Of a stretch of DNA of 64,000 bases, positions 26,109 to 35,781 are shown one piece after another. Numbering within the stretch: position 1 is the stretch's first letter; the number at the start of each line of letters is the position of its first letter. Under the pieces are notes generated by a model. It was not told the DNA's origin and did not search any database. It saw only the letters and a list, made by a program, of their open reading frames with translations. The position numbers and the translations under genes were made by a program. Origin of the DNA: Pseudoxanthomonas helianthi (lineage in GTDB: Bacteria; Pseudomonadota; Gammaproteobacteria; Xanthomonadales; Xanthomonadaceae); assembly GCF_017939625.1 (NCBI RefSeq), contig NZ_JAGKTC010000001.1, positions 1,384,718 to 1,448,717 on the forward strand. The letters are read 5' to 3'.

Positions 26109-26738
26109 ATGGCTCCGTCCCCCCTAGATTCCCTCAAGCCGGTCGCCGGCCGCGCGCTGGAAACCGCGTTGAACCGCGCGCTGGCGTTGGACCCCGACAC
26201 GCGCGATGCGTTGAAGCCGCTGGACGGCCGCCGCGTCGCGTTGGCGCTGGAAGCGCCGGCCGTCGCCCTGCAGATCCGGGTCGCCGGCGAGCGCCTGCAG
26301 GTCGGTCCGGTCGATGCGACCCAAGAGCCCGACCTGGCCGTGCGCAGCACGCTCGGCGGTTTGCTGGCCCAGTTGCCGTTCCTGAAACGCGACGACGCAG
26401 CGCCGGTCGGACGCGTGCGCGTATCCGGCGACGCCGAGCTGGCACGACGCCTGCAGACCCTCGCCGAGCGTTTCGATCCGGACTGGCAGCAACCTTTCAC
26501 CGCGGTATTCGGCGACGTGGTCGGCGTGCAGGTGGCCAATGCCGCCCGCGGCGCCCTGCGGCAACTGCGCAACGCCGGTACCAATCTCGCGGAGAACGCC
26601 GCCGAATTCGTCGTCGAAGAATCGCGCGATGTCGTCGGCAAGGCCGAACTCAGCGCCTTCCACGACGATGTCGATGCCTTGCGCGACGACGTGGAACGGC
26701 TGGCCGCGCGCGTGCGCCGCCTGGGCGGTGGCGTATGA
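26109..26738 (+). CDS. ubiJ: Ubiquinone biosynthesis accessory factor UbiJ
   Basis: A 209-residue protein with an SCP2-like lipid-binding domain (about residues 10-115) and a C-terminal coiled coil (about residues 165-205), the UbiJ architecture. With UbiK it supports assembly of the soluble complex of ubiquinone enzymes. It overlaps ubiB by 4 bp (ATGA at 26735), the arrangement common in gammaproteobacteria, although ubiE is not adjacent here. Confidence 0.9.
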   Translation: MAPSPLDSLKPVAGRALETALNRALALDPDTRDALKPLDGRRVALALEAPAVALQIRVAGERLQVGPVDATQEPDLAVRSTLGGLLAQLPFLKRDDAAPVGRVRVSGDAELARRLQTLAERFDPDWQQPFTAVFGDVVGVQVANAARGALRQLRNAGTNLAENAAEFVVEESRDVVGKAELSAFHDDVDALRDDVERLAARVRRLGGGV

Positions 26739-28420
26739 GCGGCAACCTGCGCGCCGCGTTGCGCGCCAGCAAGATCGGTCGCGTGGTGCTGCGCTACCGG
26801 CTCGACGCCCTGCTCGACGACACTCCGGCCGAGCGCTGGCTCAACCTGGCCAAGCCGTTCGTGCCGCGGGCTTCCGCGGAAATCGCCGCGTTGCCGCGCG
26901 GCGCGCGCCTGCGCCTGGCGTTGCAGGAACTGGGACCGATCTTCGTCAAGTTCGGGCAGATCCTGTCCACCCGCCGCGACCTGGTGCCGCCGGACATCGC
27001 CGAGGAACTGACCCTGTTGCAGGACCGGGTCAAGCCGTTCGACGGCGAAACCGCGCGCCGCATCGTCGAGCAGGCGCTGGGCCGGCCGATCGACGCCGCC
27101 TTCGCCCACTTCGACACCTCGCCGCTGGCATCGGCCTCGATCGCGCAGGTGCATGCGGCCACGCTGCAGCCCGATGCGAACGGCGCGGCGCGCGAGGTCG
27201 TGGTCAAGGTGCTGCGCCCGGGCATCGAGAAACAGATCGCCGCAGACATTTCGCTGCTGAAGTCCGCCGCCGCGCTGGTCGACCGCACCCATCCCTCCGC
27301 CGACAAGATCCGCCCGCGCGAGATCGTCGCCGAGATCGAAACCACGCTGGCCGCCGAACTCGACCTGCAGCGCGAAGGCGCCAACGCCAGCGTGATGCGC
27401 CGGCTGTGGAAGGATTCCGACGACCTGTACGTGCCGGAGATCGTATGGACGCACACGGCCGAGCGCGCGCTGACCATCGAGCGGGTGCGCGGCATTCCGT
27501 CGGACGATATCGCCGCGCTGGATGCGGCCGGCATCGACCGCAAGGCGCTGGCGTCGAAGGGCGTGCGGGTGTTCTACACCCAGGTGTTCCGCGACAACTT
27601 CTTCCACGCCGACGCGCACGCCGGCAACATCTGGGTCGATGCGGATCCGGCGCGCAAGGCCAACCCGCGCTTCATCGCGCTCGATTTCGGCATCATGGGC
27701 CAGCTCTCGGCCGAGGACCAGTACTACCTCGCCGAGAACTTCATGGCCATCTTCAATAAGGATTACCGGCGCATCGCCGAACTGCACGTCGAGGCGGGCT
27801 GGATGCCGGCGACGGTGCGCATCGATGAGCTGGAAGCGGCGGCGCGCGCGGTGTGCGAACCGTACTTCACCCGGCCGCTGTCGGAGATCTCGCTGGCCGA
27901 GGTGCTGGTCAAGCTGTTCCGCACCGCGCAGCGCTACGAACTGACCCTGCAGCCGCAACTGATCCTGCTGCAGAAGACCCTGTTGAACATCGAAGGCGTC
28001 GGTCGCCAGCTCGATCCGCAACTGGACATCTGGGCGGTGGCCAAGCCGGTGCTGGAACGCATCCTGGTCGAAAGGTACAGCCCGCAGAACGTGATGCGCG
28101 AGCTGCGCAAGCGCCTGCCCGAGATCATGACCCACACCCCGGAGATGCCGCGGCTGGTGCATGGCTGGCTGAAGCAGCAGGTCGAAGGCCGCCATGAACT
28201 GGCGATGCGTTCGCAGGACCTGCAGGAACTGGCGCAGACGATGAAGCGCCTGGAGCGCCGCACCATCACCGCGATCCTCGGCGCCGCGCTGCTGATCGTC
28301 GCGGCGGTGCTGTATGGCCTGGGCAGCGGGGGTCCGCATTTCTTCGGCGTGCCGGTGTCGTCGTGGATCGCCGGGGTCGGCGGCCTGTGGGCCTTGCTCG
28401 CGGCGTGGCCGCGGCGCTAG
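26735..28420 (+). CDS. ubiB: UbiB: atypical kinase/ATPase of ubiquinone biosynthesis
   Basis: A 561-residue ABC1/UbiB protein: the KxGQ motif in '[19 protein letters not shown]', the alanine-rich loop '[10 protein letters not shown]', the kinase-like core with '[15 protein letters not shown]' and '[10 protein letters not shown]', and two C-terminal membrane helices (about residues 505-555). It is an ATPase that supports ubiquinone synthesis. It overlaps ubiJ. Confidence 0.96.
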   Translation: MSGNLRAALRASKIGRVVLRYRLDALLDDTPAERWLNLAKPFVPRASAEIAALPRGARLRLALQELGPIFVKFGQILSTRRDLVPPDIAEELTLLQDRVKPFDGETARRIVEQALGRPIDAAFAHFDTSPLASASIAQVHAATLQPDANGAAREVVVKVLRPGIEKQIAADISLLKSAAALVDRTHPSADKIRPREIVAEIETTLAAELDLQREGANASVMRRLWKDSDDLYVPEIVWTHTAERALTIERVRGIPSDDIAALDAAGIDRKALASKGVRVFYTQVFRDNFFHADAHAGNIWVDADPARKANPRFIALDFGIMGQLSAEDQYYLAENFMAIFNKDYRRIAELHVEAGWMPATVRIDELEAAARAVCEPYFTRPLSEISLAEVLVKLFRTAQRYELTLQPQLILLQKTLLNIEGVGRQLDPQLDIWAVAKPVLERILVERYSPQNVMRELRKRLPEIMTHTPEMPRLVHGWLKQQVEGRHELAMRSQDLQELAQTMKRLERRTITAILGAALLIVAAVLYGLGSGGPHFFGVPVSSWIAGVGGLWALLAAWPRR

Positions 28421-28426
28421 TCGCGC

Positions 28427-29317
28427 ATGCGCTTCGCGCCCGGCCACTTTCTCGGCGACCGCCACCTGCGCCGGCGCGTAGCCGGCATCGAACTGGCCGA
28501 CATGCGGCCGACCGTGCCGCGCCACGAGGTGCGCACGCATACGCATGAGGAAGCGCACCTGCTGGTGCTGCACAGCGGCGCCTACCTGAGCAGTGCGCGC
28601 GGCATGCCGGAGGTCTGCACCGAACCGGTGGTGATCCTCAATCCGCCCGGCACCCAGCATCGCGACTGTTTCTATTCGCTGGACGGCGCGCGCTTCCTGA
28701 CCCTGTCGCTGGACGACGCGTTATGGCGCGGGGTCGCCAATGCCAGGCCGTTGTCGGCGCAGGCCGTGCGCCTGTCGGCGCTGGCACTGCCGGCCGCGTA
28801 TCGGGCTTGGCGCGCCTTGCTGGATTTCGACGATGCCTCGGCGCTGGCGATCGAGGCCGAAGTGCTGGAGTTGCTGGCGCGCGCGTCGACGCGGGACGGC
28901 GAGCCTTCGCCCGAAGCCGCCGCGGGCTGGCTGCAGCGCGCCCGCGAGCGCCTGCACGACGATGCCGGCAACGTGCCGGGCATCGCCCAGCTCGCGCGCG
29001 AAGCGGACCTGCATCCGGTCTATTTCGCCCGGGCGTTCCGCCGCGCCTTCGGTTGCTCGCCCGGCGATTACCTGCGCCGGCGGCGGGTGGAACTGGCGAT
29101 CTCAGCGGTTTGCGCCGGGCGTTCGCCCCTGGCCGAGATCGCGCTGGGTTGCGGCTATGTCGACCAGAGCCACATGACCCATGCGCTGCGCCGCGACACC
29201 GGGATGACCCCCCGCGCCCTGCGTCGGCTGGGCCGGCTGGAGGTTGCGGATCTGCAAGAACGCCGGCGCCGGCGCCTGCAGACTGCCGGCTTCGCCGAAC
29301 TGGACGCCATCGCATGA
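28427..29317 (+). CDS. AraC-family transcriptional regulator
   Basis: A 296-residue regulator with an N-terminal cupin-like sensor region (about residues 30-130, with '[14 protein letters not shown]') and a C-terminal AraC double helix-turn-helix (about residues 190-285, '[35 protein letters not shown]'). It starts 7 bp after ubiB and overlaps the following serine hydrolase gene by 4 bp, so it may be co-transcribed with it. The target is unknown. Confidence 0.88.
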   Translation: MRFAPGHFLGDRHLRRRVAGIELADMRPTVPRHEVRTHTHEEAHLLVLHSGAYLSSARGMPEVCTEPVVILNPPGTQHRDCFYSLDGARFLTLSLDDALWRGVANARPLSAQAVRLSALALPAAYRAWRALLDFDDASALAIEAEVLELLARASTRDGEPSPEAAAGWLQRARERLHDDAGNVPGIAQLAREADLHPVYFARAFRRAFGCSPGDYLRRRRVELAISAVCAGRSPLAEIALGCGYVDQSHMTHALRRDTGMTPRALRRLGRLEVADLQERRRRRLQTAGFAELDAIA

Positions 29318-30369
29318 TCCGCCGCCTGTTGCTCGCCTGCCTTGCCTTCGCCGTTGCGCCGGCCTCGGCCGCGGACGATCCCCGTTTCGACGCGCTGGAC
29401 AAGGCGATCCGCGCCGGCGACTACAAGCACATCACCAGCGTGCTGGTCGCGCGCGACGGCAAGCTGGTCCACGAGGCGTATTTCGACGAGGGCGGCGCGC
29501 AGGCGCGGCGCAACACGCGCTCGGCGACCAAGACCGTGGCCGGCATGCTGGTCGGCGCGGCCATCGCCGACGGCAAGCTGCCGAACGCGCAGGCGCCGGT
29601 GCTGCGCTACCTGCGCTACAAGCTGCCGGTGGAAAACCCGGATCCGCGCAAGGACGCGATCACGGTCGAGGACCTGATGACCATGTCCTCGCTGCTGGAA
29701 TGCGACGACGAGAACCAGTTTTCGCGCGGCAACGAGGAACGCATGTACCTGGTCGAGGACTGGGTGAAGTTCTACCTCGACCTGCCGATCCAGGGGTTCC
29801 CGGCGTGGATGCCGAAGCCGAAGGATTCGCCGCACGGGCGCAGCTTCCGTTATTGCACCGCCGGGGTGACCACGCTCGGGGCGGTAGTGCAGTCGGCGGT
29901 GGGCGAACCGCTGCCGTCCTACGCGCAGCGCCGCCTGTTCGCGCCGCTCGGCATCGAAGCGCCGGAGTGGCAGTACTCGCCGCTCGGGCTGGCGCAGGCG
30001 GGTGGCGGCCTGGGCCTGCGCAGCCGCGACCTGCTCGCGCTGGGCCAGCTCTACCTCGATGGCGGCATGCACGGCGGCAAGCGCGTGTTGCCCGCGGAAT
30101 GGGTCGCGGCCTCGGTGGCGGCGCACGCCAAGGCCAACGACGACATGGATTACGGTTACCTGTGGTGGCTGATGCGCTGGCCGGTGGGCGACGCGACCTG
30201 GCGCTCGTACGCGATGAACGGCACCGGCGGCAACAGCGTGCAGGTCTTCCCCGAACAGCGCCTGGTGATCGTGGTGACCACGACCAATTACAACGAACGC
30301 CAGCCGCACCAGATCACCGGAAAACTGCTGAACGCATTGTTGCCGCTGCTGGTGCTGCCGGCGCGCTGA
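29314..30369 (+). CDS. Serine hydrolase of the beta-lactamase class C/esterase type
   Basis: A 351-residue exported protein with a signal peptide (about residues 1-20) and a penicillin-binding-like fold. The SxxK motif is Ser70-Ala-Thr-Lys73; '[12 protein letters not shown]' fills the YxN position with Y-C-T. Such proteins are often esterases or peptidases rather than true beta-lactamases. It overlaps the AraC gene by 4 bp. Confidence 0.87.
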   Translation: MIRRLLLACLAFAVAPASAADDPRFDALDKAIRAGDYKHITSVLVARDGKLVHEAYFDEGGAQARRNTRSATKTVAGMLVGAAIADGKLPNAQAPVLRYLRYKLPVENPDPRKDAITVEDLMTMSSLLECDDENQFSRGNEERMYLVEDWVKFYLDLPIQGFPAWMPKPKDSPHGRSFRYCTAGVTTLGAVVQSAVGEPLPSYAQRRLFAPLGIEAPEWQYSPLGLAQAGGGLGLRSRDLLALGQLYLDGGMHGGKRVLPAEWVAASVAAHAKANDDMDYGYLWWLMRWPVGDATWRSYAMNGTGGNSVQVFPEQRLVIVVTTTNYNERQPHQITGKLLNALLPLLVLPAR

Positions 30370-30410
30370 GACAGGCGTATCGTTCGGGTCCCTTTCCCTC
30401 AGGAACCCGC

Positions 30411-31457
30411 ATGACCACCAAGGCCTATGGCGCGCACGCCGCCGACCAGCCCATCGTCGCCATCGGCATCGAGCGCCGTGCGCCGGGGCCGCGCGACGTG
30501 CAGATCGAGATCGCCTACTGCGGCATCTGCCACTCCGACCTGCACACGGTGCGTTCGGAATGGGCCGGCACGCGGTACCCCTGCGTGCCCGGCCACGAGA
30601 TCGTCGGCCAGGTCAGCGCGGTCGGGGCCGAGGTGAGCGGATTCAAGGTCGGCGACACCGTCGGCGTCGGTTGCATGGTCGGCAGCTGCCAGCACTGCGC
30701 GGCCTGCGACGAGGGTCTGGAGCAGTACTGCGAGAAGGGCTTCATCGGCACCTACAACGGGCCGACCGCCGATGCCCCGGGCCACACGCTGGGCGGATAC
30801 TCGCAGCGCATCGTGGTGGACGAAGGTTTCGTCCTGCGCATCCGCCATGCGCAGGACCAGCTGCCGGCGGTGGCGCCGTTGCTGTGCGCCGGCATCACCA
30901 CGTATTCGCCGTTGCGCCACTGGAACGTCGGCCCCGGCAGCAAGGTCGGCATCGTCGGCATCGGCGGACTGGGCCACATGGGCGTGAAGCTGGCGCATGC
31001 GATGGGCGCGCACGTGGTTGCGTTCACCACCTCCGAGAACAAGCGTCAGGACGCGCGCGACCTCGGCGCGGACGAAGTCGTGGTGTCGCGCAACCCGGCC
31101 GAGATGAAGGCGCATGCCGGCAGCTTCGATTTCATCCTCAACACGGTCGCGGCCAGCCATTCGCTGGACGCGTTCACCAGCCTGCTCAAGCGCGACGGCA
31201 CCCTGGTGCTGGTCGGCGTGCCCGAGCACCCGCACCCGACCCCGAACATCGGCAACCTGATCTTCAAGCGCCGCGCCATCGCCGGTTCGCTGATCGGCGG
31301 CATCGCCGAGACCCAGGAGATGCTGGATTTCTGCGCAGAGAAGGGCATCGTCAGCGACATCGAAATGGTCCGCGCGGACGCCATCGATGCCGCCTACGAG
31401 CGCATGCTGAAGGGCGACGTGAAATACAGGTTCGTGATCGATTGCGCGACGATTTGA
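30411..31457 (+). CDS. Zinc NAD(P)-dependent alcohol dehydrogenase (YahK/CAD type)
   Basis: A 348-residue medium-chain dehydrogenase. Catalytic zinc residues include Cys40 with His62-Glu63, structural zinc cysteines are Cys93, 96, 99 and 107, and the Rossmann motif is 'GIGGLGHMGVKLAHAMG'. The closest family type is the NADP aldehyde reductases of the cinnamyl alcohol dehydrogenase group. An AGGAACC site precedes the ATG. It is followed directly by truC. Confidence 0.93.
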   Translation: MTTKAYGAHAADQPIVAIGIERRAPGPRDVQIEIAYCGICHSDLHTVRSEWAGTRYPCVPGHEIVGQVSAVGAEVSGFKVGDTVGVGCMVGSCQHCAACDEGLEQYCEKGFIGTYNGPTADAPGHTLGGYSQRIVVDEGFVLRIRHAQDQLPAVAPLLCAGITTYSPLRHWNVGPGSKVGIVGIGGLGHMGVKLAHAMGAHVVAFTTSENKRQDARDLGADEVVVSRNPAEMKAHAGSFDFILNTVAASHSLDAFTSLLKRDGTLVLVGVPEHPHPTPNIGNLIFKRRAIAGSLIGGIAETQEMLDFCAEKGIVSDIEMVRADAIDAAYERMLKGDVKYRFVIDCATI

Positions 31458-31459
31458 GC

Positions 31460-32164
31460 GTGGAAGACACGCAGGCTTTGCGGGTGCTGCACGTCGACGA
31501 CGCGCTGGCCGTGGTCGACAAGCCGGCCGGATTGATGGTCCACGATAGCAAGCTGGCGCGCGGCGAAACCGACTTCGCCGCCGACCGGCTGCGCGAACAG
31601 TTCGGCAAGCCGGTGTTCCTGGTGCACCGGCTCGACCGCGCGACCAGCGGCTGCCTGCTGCTGGCGTTCGACCGCGACACCGCCTCGGCGCTGGGCAAGA
31701 CGCTGATGTCCGGCGACTTCGACAAGGAATACCTGTCCGTGTGCCGCGGCTGGCCGGAGGAAAGCTTCGTCGTCGACCATCCGCTCGACGGCGGTCCCGG
31801 CAAACCGGAGAAGAAGCCGGCGCTGACCCGCTTCACCCGGCTGGCGACCGGCGAACTGGACGCGCCCGGTTCCGGTTTCGACACGTCGCGCTATGCGTTG
31901 CTGCGTTGCGAACCGCAGACCGGCCGCTTCCGCCAGATCCGCCGCCACCTGAAGCATGTGTCGCACCACCTGATCGGCGACACCAGCCATGGCGACGGGC
32001 GCCACAACCGCAATTTCCGCATGCTCGGCGTGCACCGGATGCTGCTGCATGCGCGGCGGCTGGGTTTCATCCACCCCGCGACCGGGGAGAAATTGCGGGT
32101 CGCGGCGCCGGTGGACGCGGAATGGCAGAAGGTGCTGGACCGCTTTGGCTGGTCGCTGGACTGA
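31460..32164 (+). CDS. truC: tRNA pseudouridine(65) synthase TruC-like
   Basis: A 234-residue RluA-family pseudouridine synthase with the catalytic motif 'HRLDRATSG' (Asp59) and 'QTGRFRQIRRHLKHVSHHLIGDTSHGDG', the form typical of TruC. The start is not certain: GTG at 31460 lies 2 bp after the dehydrogenase stop, and a TTG at 31454 overlaps it. It is probably co-transcribed with the dehydrogenase gene. Confidence 0.88.
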   Translation: MEDTQALRVLHVDDALAVVDKPAGLMVHDSKLARGETDFAADRLREQFGKPVFLVHRLDRATSGCLLLAFDRDTASALGKTLMSGDFDKEYLSVCRGWPEESFVVDHPLDGGPGKPEKKPALTRFTRLATGELDAPGSGFDTSRYALLRCEPQTGRFRQIRRHLKHVSHHLIGDTSHGDGRHNRNFRMLGVHRMLLHARRLGFIHPATGEKLRVAAPVDAEWQKVLDRFGWSLD

Positions 32165-32167
32165 ACG

Positions 32168-32270
32168 GTGTGGGAGCCTTTGTGGGAGCGGCCTTGGCCG
32201 CGAATGCTTCTTCGATCCCCCACCCGAAAGCATCCGCGGCCAAGGCCGCTCCCACAAAAGCCGCTCCCAC
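32168..32270. repeat. Intergenic inverted repeat after truC
   Basis: The arms of about 40 bp (32168-32208 and 32226-32270) are reverse complements with a few mismatches, built around GTGGGAGCGGCCTTGGCCGCG. It fills the truC-arfB gap and probably forms a strong mRNA hairpin. It is a different family from the 3681 and 48948 repeats. Confidence 0.8.
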
Positions 32271-32302
32271 GGATTTCATGCTTCCTGTCTACAATGCCGG
32301 CC

Positions 32303-32737
32303 ATGGGGAGCGGCCCTTTGCAGATCAATCCGAAGCTGACCATACCCGACGACGAGCTGGTCGAACGCTTCGTGCGCGCCAGCGGTGCCGGCGGGCAGAA
32401 CGTCAACAAGGTGTCCACCGCGGTGGAACTGCGCTTCGACGTGGCCCATTCGCCATCGCTGCCGGAACCCCTCAGGGCGCGCCTGCTGGCCCGGCGCGAC
32501 CGCCGGCTGACCGACGATGGCGTCCTGGTGATCGACGCGCAACGCTTCCGTACCCAGGATCGCAACCGCGAAGATGCGCGCGAACGCCTGGCCGCGTTCA
32601 TTACCGCCGGCCTGTCGGTGCCGAAGCCGCGCGTGGCCACCAAACCCTCGCGCGCGGCCAAGGCGCGCCGGCTGGACGCCAAGCGCGAACGCGGCGAAAT
32701 CAAGCGCGGCCGTTCCGGCAAGGGCCATTGGGAGTAG
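32303..32737 (+). CDS. arfB: Alternative ribosome-rescue factor ArfB (YaeJ)
   Basis: A 144-residue peptidyl-tRNA hydrolase of the release-factor type, with the GGQ motif at residues 30-32 in 'SGAGGQNVNK' and a basic C-terminal tail ('KPSRAAKARRLDAKRERG') that enters the empty mRNA channel of stalled ribosomes. It ends 4 bp before the acyltransferase start. ATG at 32294 in the same frame is also possible. Confidence 0.92.
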   Translation: MGSGPLQINPKLTIPDDELVERFVRASGAGGQNVNKVSTAVELRFDVAHSPSLPEPLRARLLARRDRRLTDDGVLVIDAQRFRTQDRNREDARERLAAFITAGLSVPKPRVATKPSRAAKARRLDAKRERGEIKRGRSGKGHWE

Positions 32738-32740
32738 GGC

Positions 32741-33379
32741 TTGGACGGATACGATTCCACCCCACCCGGCAGCATCCCGGCGATCCCGCCGAACATGCCG
32801 CAGGTGCCGCCGAACCGCTTCACCCGCTGGCTGGGGCGCAGCTTCCTGCGCGTGTTCGGCTGGAAGGTGGTCGGCACCTTGCCGGACATCCCGAAGCTGG
32901 TGCTGATCGTCGCGCCGCATTCGTCCAACTGGGACGGCATCTGGGGCATGGCGGCGAAGATCGCGCTGGGCTTCAAGGTGCGCGTGCTGGGCAAGGCGCA
33001 GCTGTTCTGGTGGCCGCTCGGCCCGTTGCTGCGCAAGCTCGGCGCGGTGCCGGTCGACCGCAGCTCGCCGCACGGCACGGTGGAACAGGCGGTGGCGCTG
33101 ATCCGCGATTCGGACAGGATGTGGTTCGCCCTGACCCCGGAGGGCACCCGCCGCAAGGTGGAGCGCTGGAAGCCGGGGTTCTGGCACATCGCCCGCGCCG
33201 CCGGCGTGCCGGTGCTGCCGGCGTACTTCGACTATCCCAGCCGGACCATCGGCATCGGCCCGACCTTCGAGCTGGGCGAGGACATGCGGGCCGACATCGC
33301 CCGCCTGCAGCGCTGGTACGCCCCGTACCGGGGCCGCAACCACGACGTCGTTCAGCCTCCGACCCAAGAATGTCAGTAG
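32741..33379 (+). CDS. 1-acyl-sn-glycerol-3-phosphate-type acyltransferase
   Basis: A 212-residue PlsC-type acyltransferase with the HX4D motif His60-Asp65 in 'APHSSNWDG' and 'LTPEGTRRK' (Glu134). The lipid substrate is not known. It starts with TTG at 32741, supported by a GGGAG site and by close spacing to arfB. Its stop codon lies inside a palindrome that belongs to the control region of the next operon. Confidence 0.85.
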   Translation: MDGYDSTPPGSIPAIPPNMPQVPPNRFTRWLGRSFLRVFGWKVVGTLPDIPKLVLIVAPHSSNWDGIWGMAAKIALGFKVRVLGKAQLFWWPLGPLLRKLGAVPVDRSSPHGTVEQAVALIRDSDRMWFALTPEGTRRKVERWKPGFWHIARAAGVPVLPAYFDYPSRTIGIGPTFELGEDMRADIARLQRWYAPYRGRNHDVVQPPTQECQ

Positions 33380-33388
33380 CGTGACATT
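33369..33388. promoter_or_regulatory. Palindrome AATGTCA-N6-TGACATT (operator candidate 1)
   Basis: A perfect 7-6-7 inverted repeat, 95-120 bp upstream of the sigma-54 promoter. It contains GTCA-N6-TGAC, the arrangement of FleQ-type enhancer sites in Pseudomonas. It overlaps the acyltransferase stop codon. Confidence 0.6.
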
Positions 33389-33412
33389 CACTCGCCCCTG
33401 ACGTGACGTTAA

Positions 33413-33429
33413 CTGACGCACCGCGTCAG
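33413..33429. promoter_or_regulatory. Palindrome CTGACGC-ACC-GCGTCAG (operator candidate 2)
   Basis: A perfect 7-3-7 inverted repeat about 65 bp upstream of the sigma-54 promoter, preceded by TGACGTGACGTTAA. It shares the TGAC half-site with the other two elements. Confidence 0.5.
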
Positions 33430-33448
33430 TGTGATGGGCTGCACACTT

Positions 33449-33468
33449 AATGTGACATTGTTGACATA
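33449..33468. promoter_or_regulatory. AATGTGACATT palindrome plus TGACAT half-site (operator candidate 3)
   Basis: A 5-1-5 palindrome (33449-33459) followed by a direct half-site TGACAT (33462-33467), ending about 15 bp before the -24 element. This position could allow repression as well as activation. Confidence 0.45.
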
Positions 33469-33481
33469 ATAGCCGCCTGTC

Positions 33482-33497
33482 TGGCACGGGACTTGCG
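33482..33497 (+). promoter_or_regulatory. Sigma-54 promoter of the polysaccharide-like operon
   Basis: TGGCACGGGACTTGCG matches the RpoN consensus TGGCACG-N4-TTGC with the GG (33483-33484) and GC (33495-33496) dinucleotides at the required spacing. Transcription should begin near 33508, leaving a 5' leader of about 170 bases. Such promoters need an enhancer-binding ATPase, consistent with the palindromes upstream. Confidence 0.8.
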
Positions 33498-33676
33498 TCC
33501 ATACGGCCAGCAGTTGCCGCGCTTGTCCATCGGCGCGGTATGACGGCACGGATCCAGCGACCCGCGCCAACAGGGGGCGGGTACCAGCGTTGCGGACGCA
33601 GCCGATCGATACCCGTGATTGCCCGGAGGCCGCCGATGGTTTTGCGGCATGGCGGGCTTTTGACAGCGTGCGGACC

Positions 33677-34726
33677 ATGTACAAGCCAAGCAAGCGAATC
33701 GTCGTTGCGGTGCTGCTCCTGGGGGTGGTGCTGGGTACGTTCGGGGTCTGGGTGCTGCTGCACCCGGCCAGCATCTTCGTGCAGCCGTGGCGCGCGGAAC
33801 GCGCGGCTTCGCCGGTCGACGGGGTGATGGTCGGCCCGTACCCGGTGGAGCAGGACTTCATCGAGCTGAAGAAGCGCGGGGTGACCACGATCATCAGCCT
33901 GCTGGAACCGAACGTGCCGTACGAAAAGGTCCTGCTGGACCAGGAACGCGAGCGCGCCGGGCGCTATGGCATGACGGTGCGGAACTTCCCGATGGGCAGC
34001 ATCCTCGGGCAGAAGTTCGGCGACGCCTACGCGACCAACTCCAAGGCGGCGGCGCAGGCGGCGATCGACGCGCCGGGCGTGGCCTACATCCATTGCTACC
34101 TGGGCCTGCATCGTGCGCGCAACGTGCAGGAATACCTCGCCGCGCAGGTGAAGACCACCGCCTACGGCGGCAGCACCGCGGTCGCCAGCGCCGCCGACCT
34201 CGACAACGAACACATCGCCCAGACCGCCTTCGATGCGGGCGACTTCCCGCGCAGCCTGGCCGCGCTGGCGAAGATCCCACACAAGGGCCAACGCGCGGCG
34301 CGGCTGGAAGGCTGGAGCTACTACCGCCTGCGGCGCCTGCCGGAAGCGCGCGAGGCGTTCCAGACCGTGGTCCGGGCGTACCCGGAAGACAACGATGCGC
34401 AGGTCGGCCTGGCCTACGTCGAACTCGCCAGCGGAGAACTCGAGCAGGCCGAAGCCGCGTTCGCGCGCGTGCTGGCCGCGGACCCCGACGAGGTGTCGGC
34501 CATTACGGGCCTGGGCCACGTGCGCTACCGCCAGGGGCGCAGGGACGAAGCCCGGCAGCAGTTTTCCAGGGTGATCGAACTGGACCCGGGAAACGGGGAA
34601 GCGGACGAAATGTTGAAGCGGATCGACGGAACCGGCGCTTCGGCGCAGCGGGCCGCCGATGCGGAGCCGGCGCACGGTGCAGGCCGTGCCCGAAACGAAG
34701 AGGGGCGTGAATCATGGATTTCCTGA
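33677..34726 (+). CDS. Membrane-anchored dual-specificity phosphatase-like protein with TPRs
   Basis: A 349-residue protein: one membrane helix (about residues 8-28), a phosphatase-like domain (about 45-165) with the active-site motif His139-Cys140-x5-Arg146 in 'YIHCYLGLHRAR', and a C-terminal TPR region (about 180-325). The fold resembles dual-specificity phosphatases. A general acid Asp is not certain. It is the first gene of the six-gene operon and overlaps the next by 13 bp. The role could be regulation of the polysaccharide apparatus by dephosphorylation or lipid-phosphate release. Confidence 0.82.
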   Translation: MYKPSKRIVVAVLLLGVVLGTFGVWVLLHPASIFVQPWRAERAASPVDGVMVGPYPVEQDFIELKKRGVTTIISLLEPNVPYEKVLLDQERERAGRYGMTVRNFPMGSILGQKFGDAYATNSKAAAQAAIDAPGVAYIHCYLGLHRARNVQEYLAAQVKTTAYGGSTAVASAADLDNEHIAQTAFDAGDFPRSLAALAKIPHKGQRAARLEGWSYYRLRRLPEAREAFQTVVRAYPEDNDAQVGLAYVELASGELEQAEAAFARVLAADPDEVSAITGLGHVRYRQGRRDEARQQFSRVIELDPGNGEADEMLKRIDGTGASAQRAADAEPAHGAGRARNEEGRESWIS

Positions 34727-35781
34727 GTTCCAGTGAGGCCAGGCTGGTATTCGCCTTCTGGCTGGGCGTATGTGTGGTGATCGCGTCGCTGGTGTTGCTG
34801 GTCGCGATCCTGGTCATCCGCCAATGGGTGGCGCGCGGCGAACGCATCCACCGGCGCGCGGCGGAACAGTGGCGCAAGATCCTGGCCGAGGCCGCGACCG
34901 GCGCGCCGGTGACCGCGCCGAGCATGCCGCGCAGCGAAGAGCCCGGCTTCTTCGATGTATGGAACGAACTGCACGACGCGCCCGAAACCACGGTCGCCGC
35001 GCGCGCGGGCATGGCCCGGATCGCCGCCCAGGTTGGCCTGGAAGACCGGCTGAATCGCGCGATCGACCAGGGCGCTTTCCACAACCGGATCATGGCGATC
35101 ATCGCCGCCGGCCACCTGAAGAGCGACAAGCCTTTCGACAAGCTGTCGCGCCTGCTGGGCGACAACAGCCCGATCGTCTCGCTCAGCGCCGCGCGGGCGC
35201 TGATGAAGATCGACCCGGAGCGCGCGGTGCGGCTGGTGGTGCCGAAGATCGTCGACCGCAACGACTGGGTCGACGGCGGCATCGCCCAGATGCTGGGCGA
35301 AGCGGGCCCGGCCGTGGTCGCGCCCGAACTGTCGATGACCACGCTGCAGGTCAACGACGGCGTCGCCTCGCGACTGGTGCGTTTCCTGGCCGGCATCGAC
35401 CCGGAAGCGGCGATGCCGGTGATCCATCAGATCCTCGCCGAAGCGCACGACGAACACCTCGTTTCCACCTGCCTGCAGGTGATGAGCGACGGCACCGAAC
35501 TCGATTCCGTGCGCAAGCTGCTGCGCCATCCGCGCTGGCACGTGCGCATGCATGCGGCCACCGCGATGGGCCGCTTCGGCGCGGCGCAGGACGCGCAGGC
35601 CCTGCAGCCGCTGCTGCAGGATTCGCAATGGTGGGTGCGCTACCGCTCGGCGCAGGCGCTGCGCAAGCTGGTCGGGGCCCGCGAGGAGCTGCAGCGCATC
35701 CGCGACGGCCTGAGCGACCGCTTCGCCCGCGACATCCTCGAACACGTGATCGCCGAACAGACCCTGGGAGCGGTGCGATGA
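34714..35781 (+). CDS. Membrane protein with HEAT-like repeats
   Basis: A 355-residue protein with one membrane helix (about residues 10-35) and a helical HEAT-like repeat region (about 85-345), such as 'NSPIVSLSAARALMKIDPERAV' and 'QDSQWWVRYRSAQALRKLVGA'. The repeats face the cytoplasm or periplasm depending on helix orientation. In this place it probably serves as a scaffold or partner of the glycosyltransferase. It overlaps the previous gene by 13 bp and the next by 4 bp. Confidence 0.85.
   Translation: MDFLSSSEARLVFAFWLGVCVVIASLVLLVAILVIRQWVARGERIHRRAAEQWRKILAEAATGAPVTAPSMPRSEEPGFFDVWNELHDAPETTVAARAGMARIAAQVGLEDRLNRAIDQGAFHNRIMAIIAAGHLKSDKPFDKLSRLLGDNSPIVSLSAARALMKIDPERAVRLVVPKIVDRNDWVDGGIAQMLGEAGPAVVAPELSMTTLQVNDGVASRLVRFLAGIDPEAAMPVIHQILAEAHDEHLVSTCLQVMSDGTELDSVRKLLRHPRWHVRMHAATAMGRFGAAQDAQALQPLLQDSQWWVRYRSAQALRKLVGAREELQRIRDGLSDRFARDILEHVIAEQTLGAVR

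Noticed and set aside
33508..33676. Leader considered as a c-di-GMP riboswitch
   Set aside because: No GEMM-like consensus or convincing aptamer core could be seen; only weak GGGTA/TACCC pairing.
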